This document shows, one piece after another, positions 28,773-35,270 of a DNA stretch of 37,439 nucleotides (positions within the stretch are counted from its first letter, which is position 1; every line of letters starts with the position of its first letter). Origin of the DNA: a virus; the IMG/VR virus record IMGVR_UViG_3300032304_000278, positions 1-37,439 of that record; one strand, 5' to 3'. The notes beneath the pieces are model-generated. The model had not been told where the DNA came from, ran no database searches, and worked only from the letters and a program-made list of their open reading frames with translations. A program made the translations under genes and the position numbers.

Positions 28773-28941
28773 GTATGGAATCCCACTACGTTCAATCGTC
28801 TATCCGCCCCAGACTCTACTTGAAGGCGCACCGTATGACCCTCGCCCGTGGTCGGGATTGGCGCGACACCTTGAGGGTGTTCTCAACGAACTGCACGAGT
28901 TGGAGATGCAAACTTTGACACAAGGAGATTTTCGTGATTAA
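28738..28941 (+). CDS. Small hypothetical protein, 67 aa
   Basis: From the ATG at 28738, 35 bases inside the previous gene: MQDGFRTAGENKYGIPLRSI. The part YDPRPWSGLARHLEGVLNEL looks like a real folded segment. It ends overlapping the next GTG start. A competing frame starts at ATG 28775 and ends at 28918 (47 aa) but has a less protein-like composition. The true start is uncertain. Confidence 0.5.
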   Translation: MQDGFRTAGENKYGIPLRSIVYPPQTLLEGAPYDPRPWSGLARHLEGVLNELHELEMQTLTQGDFRD

Positions 28942-29083
28942 GTGGCTACTCGGTATCTGGATGCTGGCATCTGCCGGAATGGTGTACGCGGCTTGTTCGT
29001 ATCACACCTACTTCATCAACGGGCAGTTGGTCACCTGTACGACCTGCTGCGCTTACGGTAACTGCAACACAGTTTGCAACTAG
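28934..29083 (+). CDS. Secreted Cys-rich mini-protein, 49 aa
   Basis: GTG start with a well-placed AAGGAG: VIKWLLGIWMLASAGMVYAA. The first 20 residues form a signal peptide with a likely cut after VYA; the position of the following Cys also allows a lipobox reading. The mature part of about 30 residues contains seven Cys in CSYHTY, CTTCCAYGNC and TVC, suggesting a disulfide-knotted peptide of the periplasm or outer membrane. Related peptides with CTTCC motifs occur in other phages. Possibly a superinfection or envelope effector. Confidence 0.75.
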   Translation: MIKWLLGIWMLASAGMVYAACSYHTYFINGQLVTCTTCCAYGNCNTVCN

Positions 29084-29091
29084 GAGATATA

Positions 29092-29652
29092 GTGAAATAC
29101 GCAGACTTGAGGAAGATTGACGTATCCAAGTACGTCGAGAAGAAGAATGGGCTTACATACCTTTCATGGGCATGGGCAGTTGACCAGTTGCTCATGCAAG
29201 ACCCTACAGCGACTTGGGAATATGCCACTCCGCATATGTTTGGCAATACGATGATGGTCTTCTGTACTGTCAATGCTTTCGGAGTGTCTCGCACTGCACA
29301 GTTGCCAGTGATGAACCATCGAAATCAGGCAGTCGATAACCCTGACTCTTTCCAAGTCAATACGGCAATGCAGCGTTGCTTGGCAAAGGCTATCGCCCTC
29401 CACGGTCTCGGACTGTATATCTACAACGGAGAAGACCTGCCTCCATCTGAGGAGGATAACGCTACACTCACAGACGAGGACTGCGAGAAGATTGAGAAGT
29501 TGGCAGCAGAGGTCGGTTCGTCAGCAGAGAAAATCTGTGCCTTCTACAAGGTCGATTCTCTGAGCAAGATTCCTCGCCTGAAGTACGGCAGCATTGTTTC
29601 CACCCTCAACAAAAAGAGACTAAAGAATGAGGGTGTTCAATCTAGCGAATGA
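29092..29652 (+). CDS. Single-strand annealing protein, DUF1071 (Sak3-like), 186 aa
   Basis: GTG start at 29092 (VKYADLRKIDVSKYVEKKNG) preceded by AGGAG. The DUF1071 signature is complete: VEKKNGLTYLSWAWAVDQLL, PVMNHRNQAVDNPDSFQVNT, AMQRCLAKAIALHGLGLYIY, NGEDLPP. This family includes Sak3 of lactococcal phages, Rad52/Erf-like annealing proteins. It would anneal single strands prepared by the YqaJ exonuclease with SSB, both encoded in the same operon. The C-terminal third is a charged helical tail. Confidence 0.9.
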   Translation: MKYADLRKIDVSKYVEKKNGLTYLSWAWAVDQLLMQDPTATWEYATPHMFGNTMMVFCTVNAFGVSRTAQLPVMNHRNQAVDNPDSFQVNTAMQRCLAKAIALHGLGLYIYNGEDLPPSEEDNATLTDEDCEKIEKLAAEVGSSAEKICAFYKVDSLSKIPRLKYGSIVSTLNKKRLKNEGVQSSE

Positions 29653-29995
29653 TGATGACTGCTTGGGAGAAGTCAATCTGATTATGCTCCATAGGGAGTA
29701 TGACCAGACCAAACTTCAGCAACGCAAGGTTAAGACGCTGACAGGGATTTCTCTCAGGTGGTTTGCAGAGATACAGGCGCAGAAGTTCAAGCGCATTGGC
29801 AATGGGTCTGTCATAGAGTGGGAAAAGAATCTTTTAGCCGATTGGGTTACTGGCACCTTGTACACAACTGATGGTGACTGTTGCAGTAGTAACCAACTAA
29901 AGATTATTGAAACAGACGAAAAGCCATACTGCTCAATCAAAGATATGATTGAGAAATTTGAATACGGTAGAGGGGAAGAATATGAAATCGGTTGA
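29627..29995 (+). CDS. Hypothetical protein, 122 aa
   Basis: ATG inside the end of the annealing gene (26-base overlap): MRVFNLANDDDCLGEVNLIM. Mixed helices and strands with LTGISLRWFAEIQAQKFKRI and TLYTTDGDCCSSNQLKIIE. No conserved motif recognised. Position between annealing protein and DNA-binding proteins suggests a recombination or replication accessory. Confidence 0.75.
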   Translation: MRVFNLANDDDCLGEVNLIMLHREYDQTKLQQRKVKTLTGISLRWFAEIQAQKFKRIGNGSVIEWEKNLLADWVTGTLYTTDGDCCSSNQLKIIETDEKPYCSIKDMIEKFEYGRGEEYEIG

Positions 29996-30197
29996 AACTG
30001 ACTACGCAATGCTTCTTATCGTTATTGAAAAGAATCTCAAGAAGGTTCATGAGCATTGCTTGAAGAAGGAATGGAAGTCTGCTGGAGACAAGGTTCTTAT
30101 TGCGGATGCTTACTGCGCGTCTCTGCTTGAGTGGCTTGACAAGCAGGAAGAAGGCAACGAAGGAAAGTTTGAGGTGGTGAATGTCAAGGAAGTATGA
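29982..30197 (+). CDS. Small helical protein, 71 aa
   Basis: I chose the ATG at 29982 (MKSVETDYAMLLIVIEKNLK) with AGGGGAAG in front. Two to three helices, e.g. VHEHCLKKEWKSAGDKVLIA then SLLEWLDKQEEGNEG. Similar helical hairpin proteins occur in many phage early operons. Function unknown. Confidence 0.75.
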   Translation: MKSVETDYAMLLIVIEKNLKKVHEHCLKKEWKSAGDKVLIADAYCASLLEWLDKQEEGNEGKFEVVNVKEV

Positions 30198-30510
30198 GTG
30201 TTACGAAATTATCAACAAACTCAAAGACCGTGAGGCATATACAAAGTATGACATTGCCCACGAACTTGGCATCCATCAAAAGACTGCTCAGGTCCATCTC
30301 CGGCAACTGTGGACGCTTGAACTGATTTACATTTGCGGATGGGATAGAGAGGCAACGTCATTTATCCCTGCCTACAGATGGGGAAACAAGCCAGATGTCC
30401 AAAGACCAGAAGCAAGAAGTCCATCAGAAAGAAGCAAAGACTACCGCACACGGTTGTCACAACAGAAAGCCATTCAAAACGACTCTGGAAGTTCAGGACG
30501 GATGGTTTGA
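30181..30510 (+). CDS. Winged-helix DNA-binding protein, 109 aa
   Basis: Starts MSRKYECYEIINKLKDREAY preceded by GAGGTGG. Helix-turn-helix at residues about 20-45 (YDIAHELGIHQKTAQVHLRQ), then LWTLELIYICGWDR and PAYRWGNKPDVQRP, a pattern known in phage HTH proteins where the tail ends in 'YRxRL' (here SKDYRTRLSQQK). Probably a transcription regulator of early genes or a replication-origin binder. The final 40 residues are encoded in overlap with the next frame. Confidence 0.8.
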   Translation: MSRKYECYEIINKLKDREAYTKYDIAHELGIHQKTAQVHLRQLWTLELIYICGWDREATSFIPAYRWGNKPDVQRPEARSPSERSKDYRTRLSQQKAIQNDSGSSGRMV

Positions 30511-30616
30511 GGACGGACGCAGACGGATGAAGACAATTCCGTTCCGCATGGCAATGGACTGCCTTTACGACTTAAAGGCTACAGATAAGGGGTGTGAAGG
30601 ATGCAGATGGATATAG
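30395..30616 (+). CDS. Small Cys-containing protein, up to 73 aa (start uncertain)
   Basis: From ATG 30395: MSKDQKQEVHQKEAKTTAHG; shorter starts inside the frame are possible, for example ATG 30529 (MKTIPFRMAMDCLYDLKATD). The end DCLYDLKATDKGCEGCRW has three Cys that could form a metal site. The overlap of 116 bases with the HTH gene weakens the long start. Retained because the frame covers an otherwise empty stretch and its stop overlaps the next start. Confidence 0.5.
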   Translation: MSKDQKQEVHQKEAKTTAHGCHNRKPFKTTLEVQDGWFEDGRRRMKTIPFRMAMDCLYDLKATDKGCEGCRWI

Positions 30617-30819
30617 CAGAGATGGCGCGTCAATGTGACATTCACAGAATTGTTCCACTTAACCCAGCAGTCATTGCTGCACTTGAGCGATTCGCTTGTC
30701 TGGTAGGTGGAAAGGAAACCTGTCTAGCCATTCTTGAGCGCAGGGCAAAAGAAACTAATAGCCCACCTATGAAAAGTGCGTTATTGTCTGCGGCAGAGGA
30801 AATTCGTAATGAACAGTGA
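30607..30819 (+). CDS. Small helical protein, 70 aa
   Basis: I chose the second ATG (30607, MDIAEMARQCDIHRIVPLNP), six bases after GAAGG. Helical with AVIAALERFACLVGGKETCL and KSALLSAAEEIRNEQ. Closely similar small proteins ('...ALxRFAxLV...') are common in phage early operons. Function unknown. Confidence 0.7.
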   Translation: MDIAEMARQCDIHRIVPLNPAVIAALERFACLVGGKETCLAILERRAKETNSPPMKSALLSAAEEIRNEQ

Positions 30820-30982
30820 TGGCATCATCCGTATGGCGCATGAGTCTGGTATGTACTTTCATGATGGAGTGGCCGACCCGTGGACTGCAACTCCAGAAGA
30901 ACTCATCCGCTTTGCCGAACTGGTGGCAGACTACGAGAGGCAGCAGTTCGCTAGGTTAATCTCTCTTTTTTGGTCTAAATGA
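30809..30982 (+). CDS. Conserved small phage protein, 57 aa
   Basis: I chose ATG 30809 (MNSDGIIRMAHESGMYFHDG). The form 'IIRMAxExG ... W..TPEELxRFAxLVAxxERxxxA' is widespread among phage early proteins. Overlaps the upstream gene by 11 bases. No function known. Confidence 0.8.
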   Translation: MNSDGIIRMAHESGMYFHDGVADPWTATPEELIRFAELVADYERQQFARLISLFWSK

Positions 30983-30996
30983 CTTCGGAGAATTCA

Positions 30997-31110
30997 ATGA
31001 AGACATTTTTTTATGACTTGTGGCTTGCATTCGGAGTGCTAGGAATGGCTATCGGCCTAGCAGCACCCATTGCAATGCTGGTTTACTTGCTGTATGTGGT
31101 GTTGTCTTGA
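30997..31110 (+). CDS. Tiny membrane protein, 37 aa
   Basis: Starts MKTFFYDLWLAFGVLGMAIG. Nearly the whole protein is hydrophobic (LAAPIAMLVYLLYVVLS), enough for one or two membrane segments. Preceded by GGAG. Its stop overlaps the TTG start of the exonuclease gene. Possible membrane effector or anchor; function unknown. Confidence 0.65.
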   Translation: MKTFFYDLWLAFGVLGMAIGLAAPIAMLVYLLYVVLS

Positions 31111-31655
31111 TTGAAGTAGAACTTGTGCAGGGAAGTCAAGAATGGTTAGACTTCCGCAAAACTAAGCGCATGGCTTCGGAGACTCCTGTTATTATGGGGT
31201 TGTCTCCTTGGCAGAAGCCTAAAGATATCGTCAAGGCTAAGAGGGGCGAGAATGCGAAGACGAATTACGCGATGCGTCGAGGGCAAGACCTTGAGCCGGT
31301 GGCGCGTGACGTATATCAAGGAATCGTTGGTCTACTTCGCCCAGCAGTTTTCGTTAGTGGCGATTATGGTGCTTCTCTTGACGGTATCGACTTGTTCAAC
31401 GAGTTAATCGTAGAAATCAAGTGCCCCATGAAGGGAAAGACCTCAGACCTCTGGAAGCAAGCAGAGAATGGGGAAGTTCCAGACCACTACGCCATGCAAA
31501 TGCAGCATCAGATGATGGTTACAGGAATTCCTATAGCGCATCTCTGGGTGTTTGACGGCAAGGAAGGTATCGCAGTACCGCTTAACGCTGACGAACAGAA
31601 GTTCGTGAGCATTCGTTCCGCATGGGACATTTTCTGGAGTGAAAACTTTGAATAA
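31107..31655 (+). CDS. YqaJ-family exonuclease (lambda Exo-like), 182 aa
   Basis: Likely TTG start at 31107, overlapping the stop of the membrane peptide, since the family motif begins at once: VQGSQEWLDFRKTKRMASET. PD-(D/E)xK catalysis is evident: MRRGQDLEPVARDVY, GASLDGIDLF with the Asp, and LIVEIKCPMKGK with ExK, then YAMQMQHQMMVTGIPIAHLW. It should degrade the 5' strand of double-stranded ends to give 3' tails for the DUF1071 protein. Together they form a two-component recombinase, with SSB encoded next. Confidence 0.9.
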   Translation: MIEVELVQGSQEWLDFRKTKRMASETPVIMGLSPWQKPKDIVKAKRGENAKTNYAMRRGQDLEPVARDVYQGIVGLLRPAVFVSGDYGASLDGIDLFNELIVEIKCPMKGKTSDLWKQAENGEVPDHYAMQMQHQMMVTGIPIAHLWVFDGKEGIAVPLNADEQKFVSIRSAWDIFWSENFE

Positions 31656-32025
31656 AGCAATGATTCTCGGACGCTTGGGGCAAGACCCTGTTGTCAAGCA
31701 TTCGACGGATGGTAGTCAAGTGACTTCTTTCTCAATCGCTACCACAAATGTAGCAAACCGGAATGGCGAGAAGAAGGAATCGACTGAATGGCACAACTGT
31801 GTCGCATTCGGACGAACCGCTGAGATTGCCGGTCAGTATCTAAAGAAGGGTTCTCAGGCACTCGTAGAGGGTTCTCTGCGTACTTCCAAGTACAAGGACA
31901 AGGAAGGTAACGAGCGTCAATCGACTAATATCGTGGTAAACCAACTGACACTGTTGGGAAGCAAACCTGAAAAGCCGCCTTACGGCAGCACAAACAATCC
32001 CGAGTTGGAAGACGTGCCCTTCTGA
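31648..32025 (+). CDS. ssb: Single-stranded DNA-binding protein, 125 aa
   Basis: TTG at 31648 has GGAG eight bases upstream and gives the usual SSB opening (NKAMILGRLGQDPVVKHSTD); a GTG at 31639 is the alternative. OB-fold motifs: SQVTSFSIATTNVANRNGEK, ESTEWHNCVAFGRTAEIAGQ, YLKKGSQALVEGSLRTSKYK. The C-terminus ends in LEDVPF, the acidic tip by which SSB recruits host replication and recombination proteins. The linker is short, so this is a compact SSB. Confidence 0.93.
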   Translation: MNKAMILGRLGQDPVVKHSTDGSQVTSFSIATTNVANRNGEKKESTEWHNCVAFGRTAEIAGQYLKKGSQALVEGSLRTSKYKDKEGNERQSTNIVVNQLTLLGSKPEKPPYGSTNNPELEDVPF

Positions 32026-32032
32026 GGTGAAC

Positions 32033-32410
32033 ATGAGCGTATTTGAAGACGTAAAGAACTTTATGACTGCCTGTGACCAAGGCAAGTCTGGCGAGATTGC
32101 TCAGTTGTATCTTGAACTCATCAATGAGGAAATGAATGAACTGAGCGAAGCAGTGGAGGGTGGTAACTCAGTTGCAGAACTTGACGCAATCTGTGACACC
32201 ATCTGGACGCTAATTGGGTATGCCCATGCAAAGGGCTATCCGGTTGAAACTGCTTGGGACGCAGTAGCACTCTCAAATCTTAGGAAAATCGACTTGAAGA
32301 CCGGCAAGGTCAATCGGAGAGCAGATGGAAAAGTTCTTAAGCCTGAGGGATGGAAACCTCCCGACATTGCCCGTATTTTGGACGATGCTGGATTTAACAA
32401 GGCTGCGTGA
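32033..32410 (+). CDS. MazG-like / phosphoribosyl-ATP pyrophosphatase-like nucleotide hydrolase, 125 aa
   Basis: I chose the ATG at 32033 (MSVFEDVKNFMTACDQGKSG) with GAGGTG upstream. All-alpha NTP-pyrophosphatase features: LINEEMNELSEAVEGGNSVA (ExxxE) and ELDAICDTIWTLIGYAHAKG (ExxD-type second metal helix), then AVALSNLRKIDLKTGKVNRR and KVLKPEGWKPPDIARIL, which is the common C-terminus of phage members. It may clean or adjust nucleotide pools. Confidence 0.85.
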   Translation: MSVFEDVKNFMTACDQGKSGEIAQLYLELINEEMNELSEAVEGGNSVAELDAICDTIWTLIGYAHAKGYPVETAWDAVALSNLRKIDLKTGKVNRRADGKVLKPEGWKPPDIARILDDAGFNKAA

Positions 32411-33093
32411 TGCAATCGCCTATCGTTATATGCAGCACAAACGGTAGGTGCGTTCCTGTACTCGCCGCTTCTATCAAGGCATATGCACAAGGTCATCCTG
32501 TGCTGTGGTCTCGTAGGAGTGGCGATGCAGACTTTGGCAATCAGACTCTATATCACCCTAACAGGGGTAAATCATTTGGCGAGTCATACAATGAAGCGAT
32601 ACAGGCAGCGTTTGATTCGTGGCCTTGTGAGACGCTCTACATTGCAAACGATGACGTAGTCCTAACCCCAACTACCATCCAAGATTTAGAGCGTGACCTA
32701 GAAGTTCTCAAGGGCTTACAGGTGGGTTTGCTAGGGTGTAGGTCTGACTTCGTAATGTGGCAACAGAATATCCGCTGCACTATTGAGAATGATTCTCGCT
32801 CAGGCCCGCAGTGGGCATCAGAATCATTAATCAAAGAAGTAGGTGTAATTGCACCAATCTTTGCAGCAATCACACGCAAAGGGTGGGACAGTGGGGTCCG
32901 TATTCCGCCAATCAACTGGTTCAGTGACGACGTCTGGTGTCATGACTTGTCCAAACTCGGATTCCGGCATTTTGTCAGCAGGGCATATGTTCATCACGCT
33001 GGCTCCCAAACGATAGGCAGAAACTTTAAGTGCCTCAATGATGAGGCACTAGAGTGGTTAAAGGTTCACCGGAAAGACCTAAACTTCAATTAG
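32410..33093 (+). CDS. Glycosyltransferase, GT2-like, 227 aa
   Basis: I chose the ATG at 32410, overlapping the upstream stop (TGATG). MQSPIVICSTNGRCVPVLAA is the usual first strand and loop of GT-A enzymes. ETLYIANDDVVLTPTTIQDL has the metal-binding NDD/DxV, and later PPINWFSDDVWCHDLSKLGF resembles the acidic acceptor-side motif. The gene ends the rightward early operon, so it is probably expressed earlier than the other sugar enzymes. A third Fur-box-like palindrome and a 9-bp hairpin lie inside it. Confidence 0.8.
   Translation: MQSPIVICSTNGRCVPVLAASIKAYAQGHPVLWSRRSGDADFGNQTLYHPNRGKSFGESYNEAIQAAFDSWPCETLYIANDDVVLTPTTIQDLERDLEVLKGLQVGLLGCRSDFVMWQQNIRCTIENDSRSGPQWASESLIKEVGVIAPIFAAITRKGWDSGVRIPPINWFSDDVWCHDLSKLGFRHFVSRAYVHHAGSQTIGRNFKCLNDEALEWLKVHRKDLNFN
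32784..32798. repeat. Fur-box-like palindrome, copy 3
   Basis: TGAGAATGATTCTCG within the GT2-like gene, identical in 18 bases to the site at 20560-20577 and in 12 of its 15 bases to the symmetrical site at 18174. Confidence 0.55.
33029..33050. repeat. Perfect 9-bp hairpin near convergent gene ends
   Basis: AGTGCCTCA-ATGA-TGAGGCACT lies in the last 70 bases of the rightward glycosyltransferase gene, where it meets the leftward phosphoesterase gene. No good T-tract on either side, so it may protect mRNA 3' ends or cause pausing rather than full termination. Confidence 0.6.
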
Positions 33094-34038
33094 TTCGCCA
33101 CGGAACTCAATTACTCCATCACACCACTTACGGGCTACTTCTGGCATCAGGAGTTGCCAGTCTACAAATGTAAGCACGATAAAGCCAGAGTGCCAGTTAG
33201 GTTGTTTGGCTTCCATGTAATTGTTGAACTGAGGGTCTAGGGCATCATCTGCCAGCATCCCAGTACGCACACCATAACGTAGTCCAGCGTAGCAGTCATA
33301 CGGGACGACCCCGATACGATGGTCATGACCAGTAATCATGGTCTTGCCTGACTTCACTACGTTATTCCAGTCTGCGTGTTCCCCGCCTGCTTCTCTATGA
33401 CGGACAACGATATCATCGTTAATATCTACACGCCAACAGGGAATCCATGCTGGGATATGGTCCTTCAAGTGGATTCCATTGATACCAGCATATTCCGGTG
33501 TCGCATTAGCAAGCCGACCTTCAAACCGTGCATCGTGATTGCCGCAAGGCCAGAAGAACCTAGCACTAGGAACTGCCTTACGAATCTCATCAAGCCTGTC
33601 TTGTACTGCTTCAAGTTCTTGCTTGACTGTGGGTTTATGTTCCCACCCCAAAGAAGGCCAGCGGGAGATACTGGCACCATCGAAGGCATCTCCATTGCAG
33701 ATGACACCTTTAACACTAGAACGATACTTCTTCAGCAGATGAACCATCCCCTTGTGGGCAGTCGATGGTTCTCCGGGCCAATAGTGTGCATCAGAGAAGA
33801 TGAACACCATTCCATTTGCTATTTCCCAATTAGCCACGCCACGAGATATATCAATGGTGCCCGTCCGCGTTGGACTGTTTTCATGTTCTGCGGTTAGAAC
33901 AATCTGGTGACGTTTCTCAATCGCCCTGCGCCTTGAGTGGATGTTTCTTATTCCAACACCAATCTCTCTACTTAACTTGGCAGCACTTTTATGCGTATTC
34001 CACGCGGCGATGAATTCTTCATCAGTAAGTCGTTGCAT
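33079..34038 (-). CDS. Calcineurin-like metallophosphoesterase with N-terminal HTH, 319 aa
   Basis: Starts MQRLTDEEFIAAWNTHKSAA. Residues 1-45 look like a helix-turn-helix (AAKLSREIGVGIRNIHSRRR). The catalytic domain has all five metal motifs in order: FIFSDAHYWPG (DxH), CNGDAFDGASI (GDxxD), CGNHDARFEGR (GNHD), HREAGGEHADW and TGHDHRIGV (GHxH). Phage enzymes of this type may be phosphodiesterases or nucleases of the Mre11/lambda phosphatase group. It ends the late transcript behind the lysis genes. Stop overlaps the convergent glycosyltransferase by 15 bases. Confidence 0.88.
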   Translation of the reverse strand: MQRLTDEEFIAAWNTHKSAAKLSREIGVGIRNIHSRRRAIEKRHQIVLTAEHENSPTRTGTIDISRGVANWEIANGMVFIFSDAHYWPGEPSTAHKGMVHLLKKYRSSVKGVICNGDAFDGASISRWPSLGWEHKPTVKQELEAVQDRLDEIRKAVPSARFFWPCGNHDARFEGRLANATPEYAGINGIHLKDHIPAWIPCWRVDINDDIVVRHREAGGEHADWNNVVKSGKTMITGHDHRIGVVPYDCYAGLRYGVRTGMLADDALDPQFNNYMEAKQPNWHSGFIVLTFVDWQLLMPEVARKWCDGVIEFRGELIEV

Positions 34039-34471
34039 ACAGTTGGGCCTCGTCTTTTCTACGATTTAGCAATCCACGCAAAACCTTACCACCGGCTTTT
34101 GACCATTTCAAGAACTCTTTGCTACAAGCATCAAATTCTCCACGGTTATGTTTCATTCGTAGTGTGCTACGTTGAAGACTTCCGAGACCTACATTGAAAG
34201 CAAAGGATACGAGAGCGTCAAACCTGCCTTGATTGAGATGATTAGGGCATAGCCTAAGTACACCTCTTTCAAAACGCTGAAGGTCAGCCTCAAGGATTGA
34301 ATCAATCTCATCTTTCGAGAGTTTCCTGTTCCACTCTGGAGGAAGCGTCTTCCCATCGCCGATAACGTGCCCGACTCCTACAGTCCAGAGTCCAGCAGGG
34401 CACTTGTATGGTTTGGAGCGTACACCTTCATGGTGCTTAATCATCTCCAAGCACTTGCGAGAAATTCTCAT
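34022..34471 (-). CDS. Endolysin, GH24 lysozyme (E-C-T type), 149 aa
   Basis: I chose the ATG at 34471, overlapping the holin stop as ATGA (MRISRKCLEMIKHHEGVRSK). The T4-lysozyme catalytic box is HHEGVRSKPYKCPAGLWTVG: Glu, eight residues, Cys in place of the usual Asp, five residues, Thr, as in P1 Lyz-like enzymes. Followed by VGHVIGDG and FDALVSFAFNVGLGSLQRST. There is no signal peptide or SAR segment, so it should need the holin to reach the wall. Confidence 0.92.
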   Translation of the reverse strand: MRISRKCLEMIKHHEGVRSKPYKCPAGLWTVGVGHVIGDGKTLPPEWNRKLSKDEIDSILEADLQRFERGVLRLCPNHLNQGRFDALVSFAFNVGLGSLQRSTLRMKHNRGEFDACSKEFLKWSKAGGKVLRGLLNRRKDEAQLYATTY

Positions 34472-34950
34472 TTCTTGAATGCTTGCGACCCAAACCAAAA
34501 CGCGATTATCGAGGCCCAGATTGCCTGAGTCTCATCGTCCCAAACCGCGTTCATCATTTCATTGAACGATGCGCCAGTAGTGTAGGCATACCAGATACCA
34601 GCAATGTCAACGATTACCAGAAGCGCAAATAGGCCGAACGTAATCGACGGGCGAACCATTGCGCGCATATTCGTAACCCATTGCGATGCGCCTTTGCCAA
34701 TCTCAATATCGTGCTGGTAAAGCGATTGACGTTCTTGGTAGTAACCTTGCGTCTGGACTTGGTCGAGTTTGATTTCCTCGACTTTTTGTTGAGCAATGTA
34801 CCCGCGTTCTGCAAGTTGGAGTTCACGCTCGGTTTGGATTCGTGAGAGTTCGAGTTCATGTTTCTTGTCCGATTTGTCTTGGAAAAAGTCAAGAACCTTG
34901 GGCAGACCAGAAGAGAAAAAGCCCAGAAGGGTAGATAGCAAGGTAAGCAT
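34468..34950 (-). CDS. Holin, three-transmembrane type, 160 aa
   Basis: I chose the ATG at 34950 (MLTLLSTLLGFFSSGLPKVL), overlapping the upstream stop (TGATG) with AAGGAG in front. An N-terminal amphipathic/hydrophobic helix is followed by a long charged coiled coil (DKKHELELSRIQTERELQLA) and two clear membrane helices near the end (PSITFGLFALLVIVDIAGIW; IWASIIAFWFGSQAF). The layout matches the 3TM holin family found in gene transfer agents and phages. Coupled with the lysozyme gene downstream. Confidence 0.8.
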   Translation of the reverse strand: MLTLLSTLLGFFSSGLPKVLDFFQDKSDKKHELELSRIQTERELQLAERGYIAQQKVEEIKLDQVQTQGYYQERQSLYQHDIEIGKGASQWVTNMRAMVRPSITFGLFALLVIVDIAGIWYAYTTGASFNEMMNAVWDDETQAIWASIIAFWFGSQAFKK

Positions 34951-35099
34951 CACTTCTCCTTGTTGAATAGTTCAAACAAGGTACGAACCTTGTCCTTCAG
35001 TTGTTCAATATCAGAATGAGACTTTGCAAGCCAAAATACCAAAGCAGTAAAACCTACAGCGATAGGCCAAAGTGTATTAACGACAGCAAGAGAGTCCAT
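34950..35099 (-). CDS. Small membrane protein of lysis cassette, 49 aa
   Basis: Starts MDSLAVVNTLWPIAVGFTAL. One N-terminal membrane helix (VNTLWPIAVGFTALVFWLAK) followed by a charged helix (SHSDIEQLKDKVRTLFELFN). Could be a second holin, antiholin or i-spanin-like partner. No overlapping o-spanin gene was found. Confidence 0.7.
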   Translation of the reverse strand: MDSLAVVNTLWPIAVGFTALVFWLAKSHSDIEQLKDKVRTLFELFNKEK

Positions 35100-35106
35100 A
35101 ATTTGC

Positions 35107-35268
35107 TCACTTTATGACCAGACCCAATAGAAGAATGATGATTGCGCCAGCAGAACCGATAAGGATGGTTTCAAGCCGCTTCAGGCGAGCGTTGATGCCT
35201 TCATATCTCTCTGCACAAACTGCTTCGTGTGTTGTGAGTTTTCCCTGCACTTCAGCGGCTGAGACCAT
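35107..35268 (-). CDS. XhlA-like membrane-anchored lysis accessory, 53 aa
   Basis: I chose the ATG at 35268 (MVSAAEVQGKLTTHEAVCAE), two bases past the tail fibre stop. A charged coiled coil (YEGINARLKRLETILI) is followed by a C-terminal membrane helix (GSAGAIIILLLGLVIK). This coiled coil plus tail anchor is the form of the XhlA/haemolysin-like family that works with holins. Assigned by topology and location. Confidence 0.75.
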   Translation of the reverse strand: MVSAAEVQGKLTTHEAVCAERYEGINARLKRLETILIGSAGAIIILLLGLVIK

Positions 35269-35270
35269 GA

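Noticed and set aside
28775-28918. 47-aa frame after the 81-aa early gene
   Set aside because: Arg/Ser/Cys-rich composition is less protein-like than the competing frame 28738-28941, whose stop overlaps the next start; not fully excluded.
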